Origin: CAJBVG01 sp943371235
Lineage (GTDB): Bacteria > Bacteroidota > Bacteroidia > Sphingobacteriales > Sphingobacteriaceae
Assembly: GCA_943371235.1 (NCBI GenBank)
Contig: CALRTZ010000005.1
Location: 1 to 64,000, forward strand
Length of the DNA stretch: 64,000 nucleotides
Direction of reading: 5' to 3'
In this document: piece by piece, positions 50,588-58,875 of the stretch
Numbering within the stretch: the first letter of the stretch is position 1
Layout of the letters: each line of letters starts with the position of its first letter
The notes under the pieces: model-generated
Databases searched by the model: none
What the model saw: only the letters and a program-made list of their open reading frames with translations
What the model was told of the DNA's origin: nothing
Translations under genes and position numbers: made by a program

Positions 50588-52119
50588 TATTTTTTCAATA
50601 AACTTTTACCGTTCATTTCTGATGGTTGTTTTATATTAAACAAATCTAAAATGGTAGGTGCAATGTCTGCTAAACCTCCATCGTTTAAACCAAATGTACT
50701 ATCATCAATTAAAATACAAGGTACTAAATTGGTAGAGTGTGCAGTGTTCGGAGTACCGTCTTCGTTTTTCATATAATCAGCATTGCCATGGTCGGCAATT
50801 AGTATAAACGAATATCCATTTGCAAGTCCTGCGGTAACCACTTGTTCAGCGCATTTGTCAACCGTTTCTACTGCTTTTATAACTGCTTCAAAAACGCCCG
50901 TATGCCCCACCATATCTGGGTTTGCAAAATTTAAGCATACAAAATCAACTTCGCCTTTTTTGAGTTCTTCAGTTATTGCATCTGCAATTCCTTGTGCACT
51001 CATTTCCGGTTGCAAATCATACGTTGCTACTTTTGGTGAAGGAATCATAATTCTACTTTCCTTTTCAAAAGGAATTTCTCTGCCACCCGAAAAGAAAAAG
51101 GTTACGTGCGGATATTTCTCTGTTTCGGCAATTCGAATTTGCGAAAGTCCATTATTTGCTAATACTTCACCTAAGGTTTTTGCTAAATTATCTTTCTCAA
51201 AAATTACATTTACATGCTCAAAAGAATCGTCGTAACTCGTCATGGTTACATAATGCAAATTCAATTTATGCATATTAAACTCAGGCAAATCTTTTTGGGT
51301 AAGTGCAACTGTAATTTCTCTTGCGCGGTCTGTTCTAAAGTTGAAAGAAATGACCACATCACCTTCTCTAATTGATGCTAAGGCATTGTTTTGTTTATCT
51401 GTACACACAATAGCGTTCATAAACTCATCGGTAATACCTTGTGCATATTCTTGTTTTACTTGCGCAATAGGATCTTCTGTTTTTACACCATCCGCATGTA
51501 CTAATAATTCATATGCTAGCTTTACACGTTCCCAACGTAAGTCTCTATCCATTGCATAATACCTACCTATTATGCTAGCTAGTTTTGCCGTATTTTTTTT
51601 ATCTTGATTATGTTGAATTAAATCTGTTAAATATCCTGCACCACTTTTAGGATCTGTATCTCTGCCGTCTAAAAAAGCATGTACAAATACTTGCTCATTA
51701 CCATTTTCAGTTGCAATATCGCACAGCGCTTTTAAGTGGTTTATGTGAGAGTGTACACCACCATCAGATAAGAGTCCAAAAAAATGTACATTCTTTTGTT
51801 CGTTTTTAGCATAATCCAATGCTTGTTTTAACACCTTATTTTGTGCTAATACACCATTCTGAATAGATTTATGAATTTTAACTAATTCCTGAAAAATAAC
51901 TCTTCCAGAGCCAATAGTTAAGTGTCCCACTTCCGAATTACCCATTTGTCCATCGGGTAAACCTACTGCTTCACCAGAGGCAACCAGCTTAGAATGAGGG
52001 TATTTATTATATAATGAATGTATGAACGGAGTTTTTGCATGTTGTATAGCGTCGGCATCTGCTTTCAATCCTAAACCCCAACCATCGAGAATTAAGAGTG
52101 CAATTTTCTTATTTTTCAT
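50587..52119 (-). CDS. gpmI: 2,3-bisphosphoglycerate-independent phosphoglycerate mutase
   Basis: Interconverts 3- and 2-phosphoglycerate in glycolysis; a manganese enzyme. 510 residues from the ATG at 52119 (MKNKKIALLILDGWGLG). A TTG 6 nt upstream is part of the -7 box and is not preferred. The phosphoserine nucleophile lies in MGNSEVGHLTIGSGR. Metal ligands are in LDGWG, HAFLDGRDTDP, FANPDMVGHTG and LIADHGNAD. The downstream lipoprotein gene overlaps by one base. Confidence 0.96.
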   Translation of the reverse strand: MKNKKIALLILDGWGLGLKADADAIQHAKTPFIHSLYNKYPHSKLVASGEAVGLPDGQMGNSEVGHLTIGSGRVIFQELVKIHKSIQNGVLAQNKVLKQALDYAKNEQKNVHFFGLLSDGGVHSHINHLKALCDIATENGNEQVFVHAFLDGRDTDPKSGAGYLTDLIQHNQDKKNTAKLASIIGRYYAMDRDLRWERVKLAYELLVHADGVKTEDPIAQVKQEYAQGITDEFMNAIVCTDKQNNALASIREGDVVISFNFRTDRAREITVALTQKDLPEFNMHKLNLHYVTMTSYDDSFEHVNVIFEKDNLAKTLGEVLANNGLSQIRIAETEKYPHVTFFFSGGREIPFEKESRIMIPSPKVATYDLQPEMSAQGIADAITEELKKGEVDFVCLNFANPDMVGHTGVFEAVIKAVETVDKCAEQVVTAGLANGYSFILIADHGNADYMKNEDGTPNTAHSTNLVPCILIDDSTFGLNDGGLADIAPTILDLFNIKQPSEMNGKSLLKK

Positions 52120-52122
52120 ACA

Positions 52123-52130
52123 CAAATATA
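52123..52130 (-). promoter_or_regulatory. -7 box abutting the gpmI start
   Basis: TATATTTG on the minus strand, ending 3 nt before the gpmI ATG, so the transcript would start at about the start codon. Confidence 0.5.
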
Positions 52131-52185
52131 GCTATTGGAAATGATTGGCACAGTTTTTAAGGTATAAATGTGAATTAAACAATTA

Positions 52186-52587
52186 ATGAAGAGATTTCTT
52201 TTTACCCTTGTGCTATTTTTTAGTGTAGTTATGAGTTCATTTGCACAAAGTGAATTCTTAGACGACATTACGTTTGCATTTAAAAATGCAGACCAGCGCA
52301 TGCTTTCCAAGTATTTCGGGAGCAAAATTGAAATCACTTTACTCAACCAATCAAATGTATTTAGCAAATCACAAGCCGAAATGGTGATGAAAGATTTCTT
52401 TGGTAAATACGATCCTGTCGAGTTCCAAATATTGTACAAAAATAATCCAAGTTCGGATGCTGCTCGTTTCGCAATTGGGCAATTAGATACCCGAGCTGGT
52501 AAATTCAGAATCTATTTTATACTTAAAACTTCCGAATCCGGAGTTTATCTTCAGGAAATGCGCTTCGAACAAGAACGTACTCAATAA
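52186..52587 (+). CDS. DUF4783 secreted protein
   Basis: 133 residues. Signal peptide (about 1-20, SSFAQS). The rest fits the Bacteroidota DUF4783 family, an NTF2-like small alpha+beta protein (DDITFAFKNADQRMLSKYFG, EMVMKDFFGKYDPVEFQIL, KFRIYFILK). The function is unknown. It precedes nadC by 39 nt on the same strand. The location is periplasm or outer surface. Confidence 0.8.
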   Translation: MKRFLFTLVLFFSVVMSSFAQSEFLDDITFAFKNADQRMLSKYFGSKIEITLLNQSNVFSKSQAEMVMKDFFGKYDPVEFQILYKNNPSSDAARFAIGQLDTRAGKFRIYFILKTSESGVYLQEMRFEQERTQ

Positions 52588-52626
52588 TTTTTCCTATTTT
52601 TCGAGCTTATTAAATTCCTGTTTTTC

Positions 52627-53478
52627 ATGAATAACTATACTGATAAGCAATTAACAGATTTTATTGATTTGTGTATTCTAGAAGATGTAGGCGATGGCGA
52701 TCATACATCGCTTTCTACCATACCTGCTGGCACTCAAAATAAAGCACAACTACTCGTAAAAGAAGAAGGAATTATTGCGGGTGTGGAAGTGGCTGTTAAA
52801 ATATTTCATCGCTTCGATCCAAGTTTACAAGTTACTACCATATTAAAAGATGGTGATGCGGTTACGTACGGACAAGTAGTGTTAACAGTACAAGGCAGTG
52901 CGCATTCTATTCTAAAAGCAGAACGTTTAGTGCTGAATATTATGCAACGCATGTCGGGTATTGCTACATATACTCATAAAGTAGTGGGCATGGTAGCTCA
53001 TACAGGTTGCAAAATATTAGATACTCGCAAAACCACGCCAGGGTTACGTTTCCTCGAAAAAGAAGCTGTTTTAATTGGCGGAGGCTTTAACCATAGGTTC
53101 GGATTGTATGATATGATTTTGATAAAAGATAATCATGTTGATTATGCAGGTGGAATTATACAAGCCTTAAGGAATGCCAAACAATATTTAAAAGATACTA
53201 ATAGAAACTTACCTATAGAAATTGAAACTCGTTCCTTAGCAGAAGTTGCCGAAGCACTTACTGAAGGTGGTTTTTTGAGAATTATGTTTGATAATTTTTC
53301 ATTTGATGACTTGAAAAAAGGGGTAGAAATGGTAGGTAATTTATACCAAACGGAGGCATCAGGAGGCATTACCATTAACAATGTGGTACAATATGCAGAA
53401 CATGGTGTAACATGCATTTCAATTGGCGCCTTAACACATTCTGTTAAGTCATTAGATTTAAGCTTAAAAGCTGTTTAA
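52627..53478 (+). CDS. nadC: Nicotinate-nucleotide pyrophosphorylase (carboxylating), quinolinate phosphoribosyltransferase
   Basis: Makes nicotinate mononucleotide from quinolinate and PRPP in de novo NAD synthesis. 283 residues, the usual length. Features: CILEDVGDGDHTS at the N-terminus, LNIMQRMSGIATYT, LDTRKTTPGLRFLEKEAVLIGGGFNHRFGLYDMILIKDNH (active-site block, residues about 138-177, named in parts), IEIETRSLAE and ISIGALTHSVKSLDLSL. No other nad genes are near. Confidence 0.95.
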   Translation: MNNYTDKQLTDFIDLCILEDVGDGDHTSLSTIPAGTQNKAQLLVKEEGIIAGVEVAVKIFHRFDPSLQVTTILKDGDAVTYGQVVLTVQGSAHSILKAERLVLNIMQRMSGIATYTHKVVGMVAHTGCKILDTRKTTPGLRFLEKEAVLIGGGFNHRFGLYDMILIKDNHVDYAGGIIQALRNAKQYLKDTNRNLPIEIETRSLAEVAEALTEGGFLRIMFDNFSFDDLKKGVEMVGNLYQTEASGGITINNVVQYAEHGVTCISIGALTHSVKSLDLSLKAV

Positions 53479-53553
53479 ATCAATCGTTTAGGTCAATTAA
53501 TCAATATTTAATACACATTAGCTAATAAAAATGCTATTTTAGAGCATCCAACC

Positions 53554-54201
53554 ATGTTATCAGTTAGTACTTCCATAGCGCTTTTGGTATCGTATTTATA
53601 CGGTTCAATTCCTACTGCAATTTGGATAGGGAAGGCTTTTTATGGCATCGATGTTAGAGAGTACGGCAGCGGTAATGCTGGTGCTACCAATACCTTCAGA
53701 ATCCTAGGTAAAAAAGCGGGAATACCTGTATTGATTATCGATATTTTAAAAGGCTTTACAGCAACTAACCTTGTATATTTTGTAGGTAATTACATTCCAG
53801 GATCTGTTCCATTTGCAAACTTACAATTAGTGTTAGGTGTTACGGCTGTTATTGGACATATATTCCCAATATTTGCAGGATTTAGAGGGGGCAAGGGCAT
53901 AGCCACTTTGTTCGGAATGATTTTAGCAGTACATCCAGAAGCATCTTTAATTTCATGCGGAGTGTTTGTAATTGTATTACTGCTTACACAATATGTTTCC
54001 TTAAGTTCGATGTTTGCAAGTTTTATGTTTCCAGTAAACATCATATTATTTTTTAACGAAACTACCACCAAGACCCAACTTTTATTCGCTATATCTGTTT
54101 GTATACTAGTAATGTTTACACATCAAAAAAACATCGAACGTTTACTAAAAGGAAAAGAATCTAAAGCGAATATTTTTAAAAAGAAAACCGAGGACCTTTA
54201 A
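53554..54201 (+). CDS. plsY: Acyl-phosphate:glycerol-3-phosphate acyltransferase
   Basis: An integral membrane enzyme that makes lysophosphatidic acid, the first step of phospholipid synthesis. 215 residues and five predicted membrane helices. Family motifs: GSIPTAIWIGK (motif 1), YGSGNAGATNTFRILGKKAG (motif 1/2 region), FRGGKGIAT (glycerol-3-phosphate loop). Normal length. It is 46 nt upstream of the broken metalloprotease gene. Confidence 0.94.
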   Translation: MLSVSTSIALLVSYLYGSIPTAIWIGKAFYGIDVREYGSGNAGATNTFRILGKKAGIPVLIIDILKGFTATNLVYFVGNYIPGSVPFANLQLVLGVTAVIGHIFPIFAGFRGGKGIATLFGMILAVHPEASLISCGVFVIVLLLTQYVSLSSMFASFMFPVNIILFFNETTTKTQLLFAISVCILVMFTHQKNIERLLKGKESKANIFKKKTEDL

Positions 54202-54247
54202 TGGAACTGTTTTTGCTTTCAATACTGTAATTTATTAATAATTTATA

Positions 54248-56326
54248 ATGAAAAAACAATTTTTACTACTAGCAATGTTCATTGCTACCTTCTGCATGAA
54301 TGTAAAAGCTCAAGAGCCTAACGTAATTCCTTGTGCTACGCATGAGTACATGGAGAATGTACAAATGAAAGACCCTCAATTTATTCTAAACCAACAACTT
54401 TTAGAACAATAGTATCAAGCCATGATGCAAAGTGGATACAAACAAGGTCAAAAAGTAAAATGAATTATTCCGATTGTATTCCATATTTTCCATAACAATG
54501 GAGTGGAGAATATTGCGAAGGAAAGAATCTTAGAGCAAGTAGAAATTTTGAATAAAGATTTTCAACGCTTAAATGCTGATTCCAATCAAACAAACCCTAT
54601 ATACAAAGCCATTGCAGCCGATTGTGAAATCGAGTTCCGACTAGCTAAATTAGATCCGAATGGTAATTGTACCGATGGAATTGTGCGTGTGCAAACTGAC
54701 TTAACGTATGATGCGGATGATAATATTAAGGCGGTTAGTCGTTGGCCAAACAATAAATATTTTAACGTTTGGGTAGTAGAAACTATTAGCGGTGCACCTG
54801 CAGGCAGTGTAATTTTAGGACGATCGCAATTCCCTGGTGGAAGTAATTTAACTGATGGTGTACTTTTAAAATTCAGCGTTTGCGGAAACACTACTAATTT
54901 TAACAACTACGGCAGAACCTTAACTCACGAAATTGGCCACTCATTAAACCTACGCCACATTTGGGGCGATGGAACTTGTGCAACAGATTTTGTGGCAGAT
55001 ACACCACCTCATGCTGCGGCTAATGATGGTTGCCCTAAAAATAAAGTTTCTACTTGTTCAGGAAATAAAGTGGAAATGACAGAAAATTACATGGATTATA
55101 CCAACGGTTCTTGCCAAAACATGTTTAGTAATGGGCAAAAAGCACGTATGGATATTGTGTGGAACGGAAGCCAAAACAGCCGTTCTAATTTATACTCACC
55201 AGCAAACTTATTAGCAACTGGTACCAACGATGGTTTTAATGCGCCACCATGTGTGCCTTTAGCAGATTTTTACCGCAAACAAGAAGGTTGCACAGGTTCT
55301 GCCTATATTTTTAGTGATTACACCACTCGTGCAGATGTGACTTCGTATTTCTGGGAGTTTGAAGGCGGTACACCAGCAACTTCTACAGACAAAACTCCAA
55401 GTGTTACGTATAGTACAGCAGGATCTTTTGATGTTAAATTAAAAGTAACAAACGCTACAGGTTCGGATAGTTTACTGAAACAAAATTTCATGAAAATTTT
55501 TGAAAATGTTTCTACCAAAACGCTGCCATTTACTCAAGATATGGAAGACCTAAATAGCTTTGAAAACAATATTTATAACCGTGCAGATAATAAATCGTTA
55601 TGGTTAAGAACTACTACTGCGGGTTATAATTCAGCATCTTCCCTATACATGAAATTCTTTAATGTTTCTGATGGGAGAGCGAACGCAATTTTATTGCCAA
55701 CCTTAAATTTAGTAGGAACCACTAACCCTGTATTGAGTTATGATTATGCTTATGCACAAAGATCAAGTGCTTCATTAGATAGGCTAACCGTTGCAATTTC
55801 TAGAAATTGTGGATTGTCTTTTATTACGCTGAGTAATGTATCGGGAGCTACATTGGCTACCTCTGCAATATCAACTGCAGAATTTGTACCCACAAATGCC
55901 TCACAATGGAAGCAAATACAAACATCATTAAGTGCATACAATACTGAAGACAATGCACAAGTAAGATTTTTAGCAACCAATAGTGGACCAGGTAATAATA
56001 TTTACCTTGATAATATCAGCATAAGTGTTACTACAGGAGTAGAAAACTTAATATTGAATAACTTAAATTTAAGCATTGCCCCTAATCCATTTTCGAGCAA
56101 CGCAAAAGTAATGTTCAATTTATTATTTACTGCAAACGTAACTGCCGACTTATACGATGTGTTAGGTCGCAAAGTAACGAATGTATTCGATGGCACTTTA
56201 AATGCCGGCACACAAGAGCTAAACATCAATTCGGAACACACTAGCAATATACAATCGGGTTTATACTTATTGCGCTTAAGTGTTAACGGTGTCGTAAAAA
56301 CAGAAAGACTAGTATTTGGACTATAG
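54248..56326 (+). pseudogene. M43 (pappalysin-like) metalloprotease with PKD and T9SS domains, interrupted by two in-frame stops
   Basis: A full frame begins at 54248 with a signal peptide (MKKQFLLLAMFIATFCMNVK, then AQ). In the propeptide the same frame has TAG at 54410-54412 and TGA at 54461-54463, then continues intact to 56326. After the stops come IIPIVFHIFHNNG, the zinc site HEIGHSLNLRH with the Met-turn region ENYMDYT, a PKD-like domain (WEFEGGTPAT, VTYSTAGSFDVKLKV), a jelly-roll-like domain and a type A T9SS domain (IAPNPFSSNAKV, then SGLYLLRLSVNG). No frameshift is needed, only two base changes. A GTG at 54503 could start a protein without export signal. Most likely a recent pseudogene; a sequencing error is less likely with two stops. 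Confidence 0.85.
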
Positions 56327-56343
56327 AACTATGTTATTTATAT

Positions 56344-56391
56344 GCACGAACATATGAGCATACGAGCAAACTAGCATATGAGCATACGAAA
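56344..56391. repeat. Octamer word array (ATATGAGC / ATACGAGC)
   Basis: GCACGAAC, ATATGAGC, ATACGAGC, AAACTAGC, ATATGAGC, ATACGAAA: six words of period 8 after the metalloprotease gene. The last word runs into the stem of the terminator. Confidence 0.87.
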
Positions 56392-56419
56392 AAGGAGGGA
56401 AGAGATTTCCTCCTTTTTT
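56389..56419 (+). terminator. Intrinsic terminator after the metalloprotease pseudogene
   Basis: AAAAAGGAGG (56389-56398) pairs with CCTCCTTTTT, the T run being 56414-56419. Loop gaagagattt. A typical symmetrical terminator. Confidence 0.9.
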
Positions 56420-56483
56420 GTTTTAGAATAATCATACGTAGGAATATTTTAGTATTTGTACGTATAAATTACAATATTTTAAT

Positions 56484-56491
56484 TATTTTTG
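56484..56491 (+). promoter_or_regulatory. -7 box for the toxin-antitoxin pair
   Basis: TATTTTTG at 56484-56491, 19 nt before the ATG at 56511. TTTG at 56455-56458 is a possible -33 element with a slightly long 25-nt spacer. Confidence 0.48.
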
Positions 56492-56510
56492 TGTGTAAAA
56501 TTGTACATAT

Positions 56511-56759
56511 ATGAACACTAAATTAACATTAAGTATAGAAGAGCAGGTAGTTGAAGAAGCAAAGAAGTATGCAAGTAATCAACATACCAGTTTATCTAAT
56601 TTAGTAGAAAACTATTTAAAGAGTTTAGTAAATAAAAAGGATAAAAATAAAGAGGAATACTCATCAATAGTAAAATCATTAAAATCATCTTTTGTTGCAG
56701 AAAAAGATTTAGACTATAAAGAGGAATTAACAAAAAGACTTTCTGATAAATACTTATAA
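56511..56759 (+). CDS. DUF6364-like antitoxin, ribbon-helix-helix type
   Basis: 82 residues. The N-terminal beta strand KLTLSIEEQVVEEAKKYASNQ and the helix LSNLVENYLKSL resemble DUF6364/RHH proteins that pair with PIN toxins. The C-terminal half is charged and helical, as expected for the part that wraps the toxin. It probably represses its own operon. It ends one base before the PIN gene. Confidence 0.82.
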   Translation: MNTKLTLSIEEQVVEEAKKYASNQHTSLSNLVENYLKSLVNKKDKNKEEYSSIVKSLKSSFVAEKDLDYKEELTKRLSDKYL

Positions 56760-56760
56760 G

Positions 56761-57177
56761 ATGAAGAAGGTGTTGATTGATACGGATGTAATTTTAGACT
56801 TTTTCTTTGAAAGGGAACCTTTTTCAGATAATGCTGCTAAGGTTTTATCACAATGTGAAAGAAAAATTATAGTAGGTTATGTAACTCCCGTAATTCTATC
56901 AAATGTATATTATCTATTATCTAAGAATACTAAGCCTGAAAAAGTAATTGAAAAGCTTAAGAAATTATTAATAATTTTAGATGTATTAACAATTGATAAG
57001 AGAATGATTGTAGCGGCATTAAATTCTGATTTTAAAGATTTTGAAGACGCAATACAAAATTATGCTGCAGAAATTAATGATAAAGTAGATATTATTATTA
57101 CAAGAAATACTAAAGATTATAAAAAAAGCAAATTAGCTATAATGAATCCCCAAGAATTTTTAAATAGTAAAAAATAA
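56761..57177 (+). CDS. PIN-domain ribonuclease toxin (VapC-like)
   Basis: 138 residues. Acidic PIN residues: IDTDVILDFF (D7 and D9), DFKDFEDAIQNYAA (third/fourth Asp/Glu) and IITRNTKDYKKS (fourth Asp with the conserved threonine/asparagine context). Predicted Mg2+-dependent RNase acting on a tRNA or rRNA site. One base separates it from the antitoxin gene, so translation is coupled. It sits beside a decayed gene and a word array. Confidence 0.88.
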   Translation: MKKVLIDTDVILDFFFEREPFSDNAAKVLSQCERKIIVGYVTPVILSNVYYLLSKNTKPEKVIEKLKKLLIILDVLTIDKRMIVAALNSDFKDFEDAIQNYAAEINDKVDIIITRNTKDYKKSKLAIMNPQEFLNSKK

Positions 57178-57196
57178 TAAATTCATCTAAATATAC

Positions 57197-57268
57197 TTTA
57201 CAATTTACTATTTACAAACCTCCCAACTCCAAGCTCATTACTCCAAGCTCCCAGCTAAACACTCTCTA
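57197..57268. repeat. Heptamer word arrays, TTTACAA then CTCCAAG
   Basis: TTTACAA, TTTACTA, TTTACAA (57197-57217), then from 57220: CTCCCAA, CTCCAAG, CTCATTA, CTCCAAG, CTCCCAG, CTAAACA, CTCTCTA with period 7. The last two words include the stop codon (57255-57257) and final codons of the hydrolase gene on the minus strand. Confidence 0.88.
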
Positions 57269-58073
57269 CAAACTCCATTACTATCTGATTAAATATTTCT
57301 GGTTGTTCTAAGTTAGAAACATGGCCTGCACCATTTATTACATGTAATATTGATCCTTTAATATTTTTGTTCATGTACTCTGATTCAGATAAAGGCGTTA
57401 CAATATCCTCTTTGCCACAAATTATTAAAGTTGGTACATTTATATCAGCTAAGGTAGTACACGTTTCAGCACGCTCTGCCAATGCTGTTAATCCCATTTT
57501 TATAATATGCTGAGAATTTTGAAATACAACCTTACGTAATAGTTCAATAATTTCCTTTTTATTTTCTAAACTCTCTTCTGCAAATACACTTTTTATAAAG
57601 GCTTCATTAAAGGTAGTTTTTCCAATCTTAGCAATTTCTTCAATGGTTTTTAATCGTTTTTCTTTTATTTCTGCTGTATCGGCAACGCATTGTGTATCGC
57701 ACAAGAGTAAAGCTTTAAATCTTTTTGGATGTTTTTTTATCACATTTAAGGCAATAAATCCACCCATGGATAGTCCACAAAGCATTACGTCTTGTAGATT
57801 CAACTTAACCATAAAAGTTATTAAATCATCTGCAAACATGTCAATACTTAAATGAGATTCTTCATCTGTTGATTTTCCAAACCCTCTTATGTCACATGCA
57901 ATTACACGGTATTTACTTTTAAGGCATTCTAATTGATTAATCCACATAGATTTATCGAATGGATAGCCCTGCAAGAAAATGATCGTCGAATTTCCTTCGC
58001 CAATATCATCGTATGATAAATTGAAATTATTTACTTGGATGGTCAAATTGTATCCTTTTTGTTCTTTGTCCAT
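57255..58073 (-). CDS. Alpha/beta hydrolase
   Basis: 272 residues with the classic fold: oxyanion segment FLQGYPFDKSMW, nucleophile elbow GLSMGG (S102), acid in ICGKEDIVTP and His in GAGHVSNLEQP. The triad is complete. The family includes esterases, peroxidases and lactonases; the substrate is unknown. It lies 10 nt after the flavin reductase-like gene in the same direction, so a joint role in breakdown of a small molecule is possible. The final codons (VESV) and stop overlap a heptamer array. Confidence 0.88.
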   Translation of the reverse strand: MDKEQKGYNLTIQVNNFNLSYDDIGEGNSTIIFLQGYPFDKSMWINQLECLKSKYRVIACDIRGFGKSTDEESHLSIDMFADDLITFMVKLNLQDVMLCGLSMGGFIALNVIKKHPKRFKALLLCDTQCVADTAEIKEKRLKTIEEIAKIGKTTFNEAFIKSVFAEESLENKKEIIELLRKVVFQNSQHIIKMGLTALAERAETCTTLADINVPTLIICGKEDIVTPLSESEYMNKNIKGSILHVINGAGHVSNLEQPEIFNQIVMEFVESV

Positions 58074-58083
58074 GTTTATCTAA

Positions 58084-58755
58084 TTAAAAACTTTCTTTAA
58101 TAATATGATGATCGTTAACCCCTAAGCTTTGTAGTTGTTTCTCTATTTCTTTTAACATAGGTGGCGGGCCGCATACATAAAATGGCTGATTAAAATCATA
58201 TACATGTTCCTTAATGAAATCTTCTGTTATCATACCATGGTGGTACCCATCTCGTTTTTCGTCAGATAAAATATTGATGAATGATTTTCCTAATAAATAT
58301 TCGAATTCACTTTCCCAAATAATATCTCGTTGGGTTTTATTTGCATATAGCAACATATTACTACCAATGGCATGTCTACTATCTAATTCTCTTAAAATGG
58401 ATATAAACGGAGTAATTCCTGCTCCACCTGCAATAAATACTCCTGGCTGATGGTACGTAATAGTTCCCCAAACTTCATGTATAACGAGTTCATCTAATTC
58501 TTTTAAGCTGAGCAATTCATTGGTAACGCCTTTATGGGCAGTATACGTTTTTATGCTAAACTCCAAATAATCGTCGCTGGGTAAACTGGTAAATGTAAAA
58601 GGTCGCTGCTCGTTAATCCATTTACTATTATTTATAGACACCTCGGTAGCTTGGCCAGGTTTAAAATCATAACCATTGGGCTTGCTTGTGCGTATTTGTA
58701 ATACGTCGTGTGTTAAATGTGTAATTGATTTTATACTGATTATGTGTTTTTCCAT
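58084..58755 (-). CDS. Ferredoxin-NADP reductase-like FAD/NAD(P)-binding oxidoreductase
   Basis: 223 residues: FAD-binding barrel (about 1-97, RPFTFTSLPSDDYLEF as the RxYS/T-like motif) and NAD(P)-binding domain (about 103-223, GVFIAGGAGITPFISILREL and YVCGPPPMLKEIEKQL). No ferredoxin, globin or heme domain is fused, so it passes electrons to a separate partner. It precedes the hydrolase gene by 10 nt and is probably the first gene of a two-gene operon. Confidence 0.88.
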   Translation of the reverse strand: MEKHIISIKSITHLTHDVLQIRTSKPNGYDFKPGQATEVSINNSKWINEQRPFTFTSLPSDDYLEFSIKTYTAHKGVTNELLSLKELDELVIHEVWGTITYHQPGVFIAGGAGITPFISILRELDSRHAIGSNMLLYANKTQRDIIWESEFEYLLGKSFINILSDEKRDGYHHGMITEDFIKEHVYDFNQPFYVCGPPPMLKEIEKQLQSLGVNDHHIIKESF

Positions 58756-58835
58756 GATAGTAAAACTAGTGTTAATAGTTTAGCATGGATTATACAAGAA
58801 AAACTTGATTTTACATAAATCACAGATAGTATTTT

Positions 58836-58875
58836 TACGACTATACGACTATACGACTATACGATTTTACGACTA
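58836..58875. repeat. Octamer word array beginning at the pabB stop codon
   Basis: On the minus strand from the stop codon: TAGTCGTA, AAATCGTA, TAGTCGTA, TAGTCGTA, TAGTCGTA. The first word starts with the in-frame TAG (58873-58875). Confidence 0.9.

Noticed and set aside
52120..52125. TTG start two codons upstream for gpmI
   Set aside because: The TTG is part of a -7 promoter box, and the family N-terminus begins at the ATG.
54410..54463. Stop-codon reassignment in this organism
   Set aside because: TAG and TGA end other genes or are rare in the window, and both affected codons lie in one gene, which fits gene decay better.
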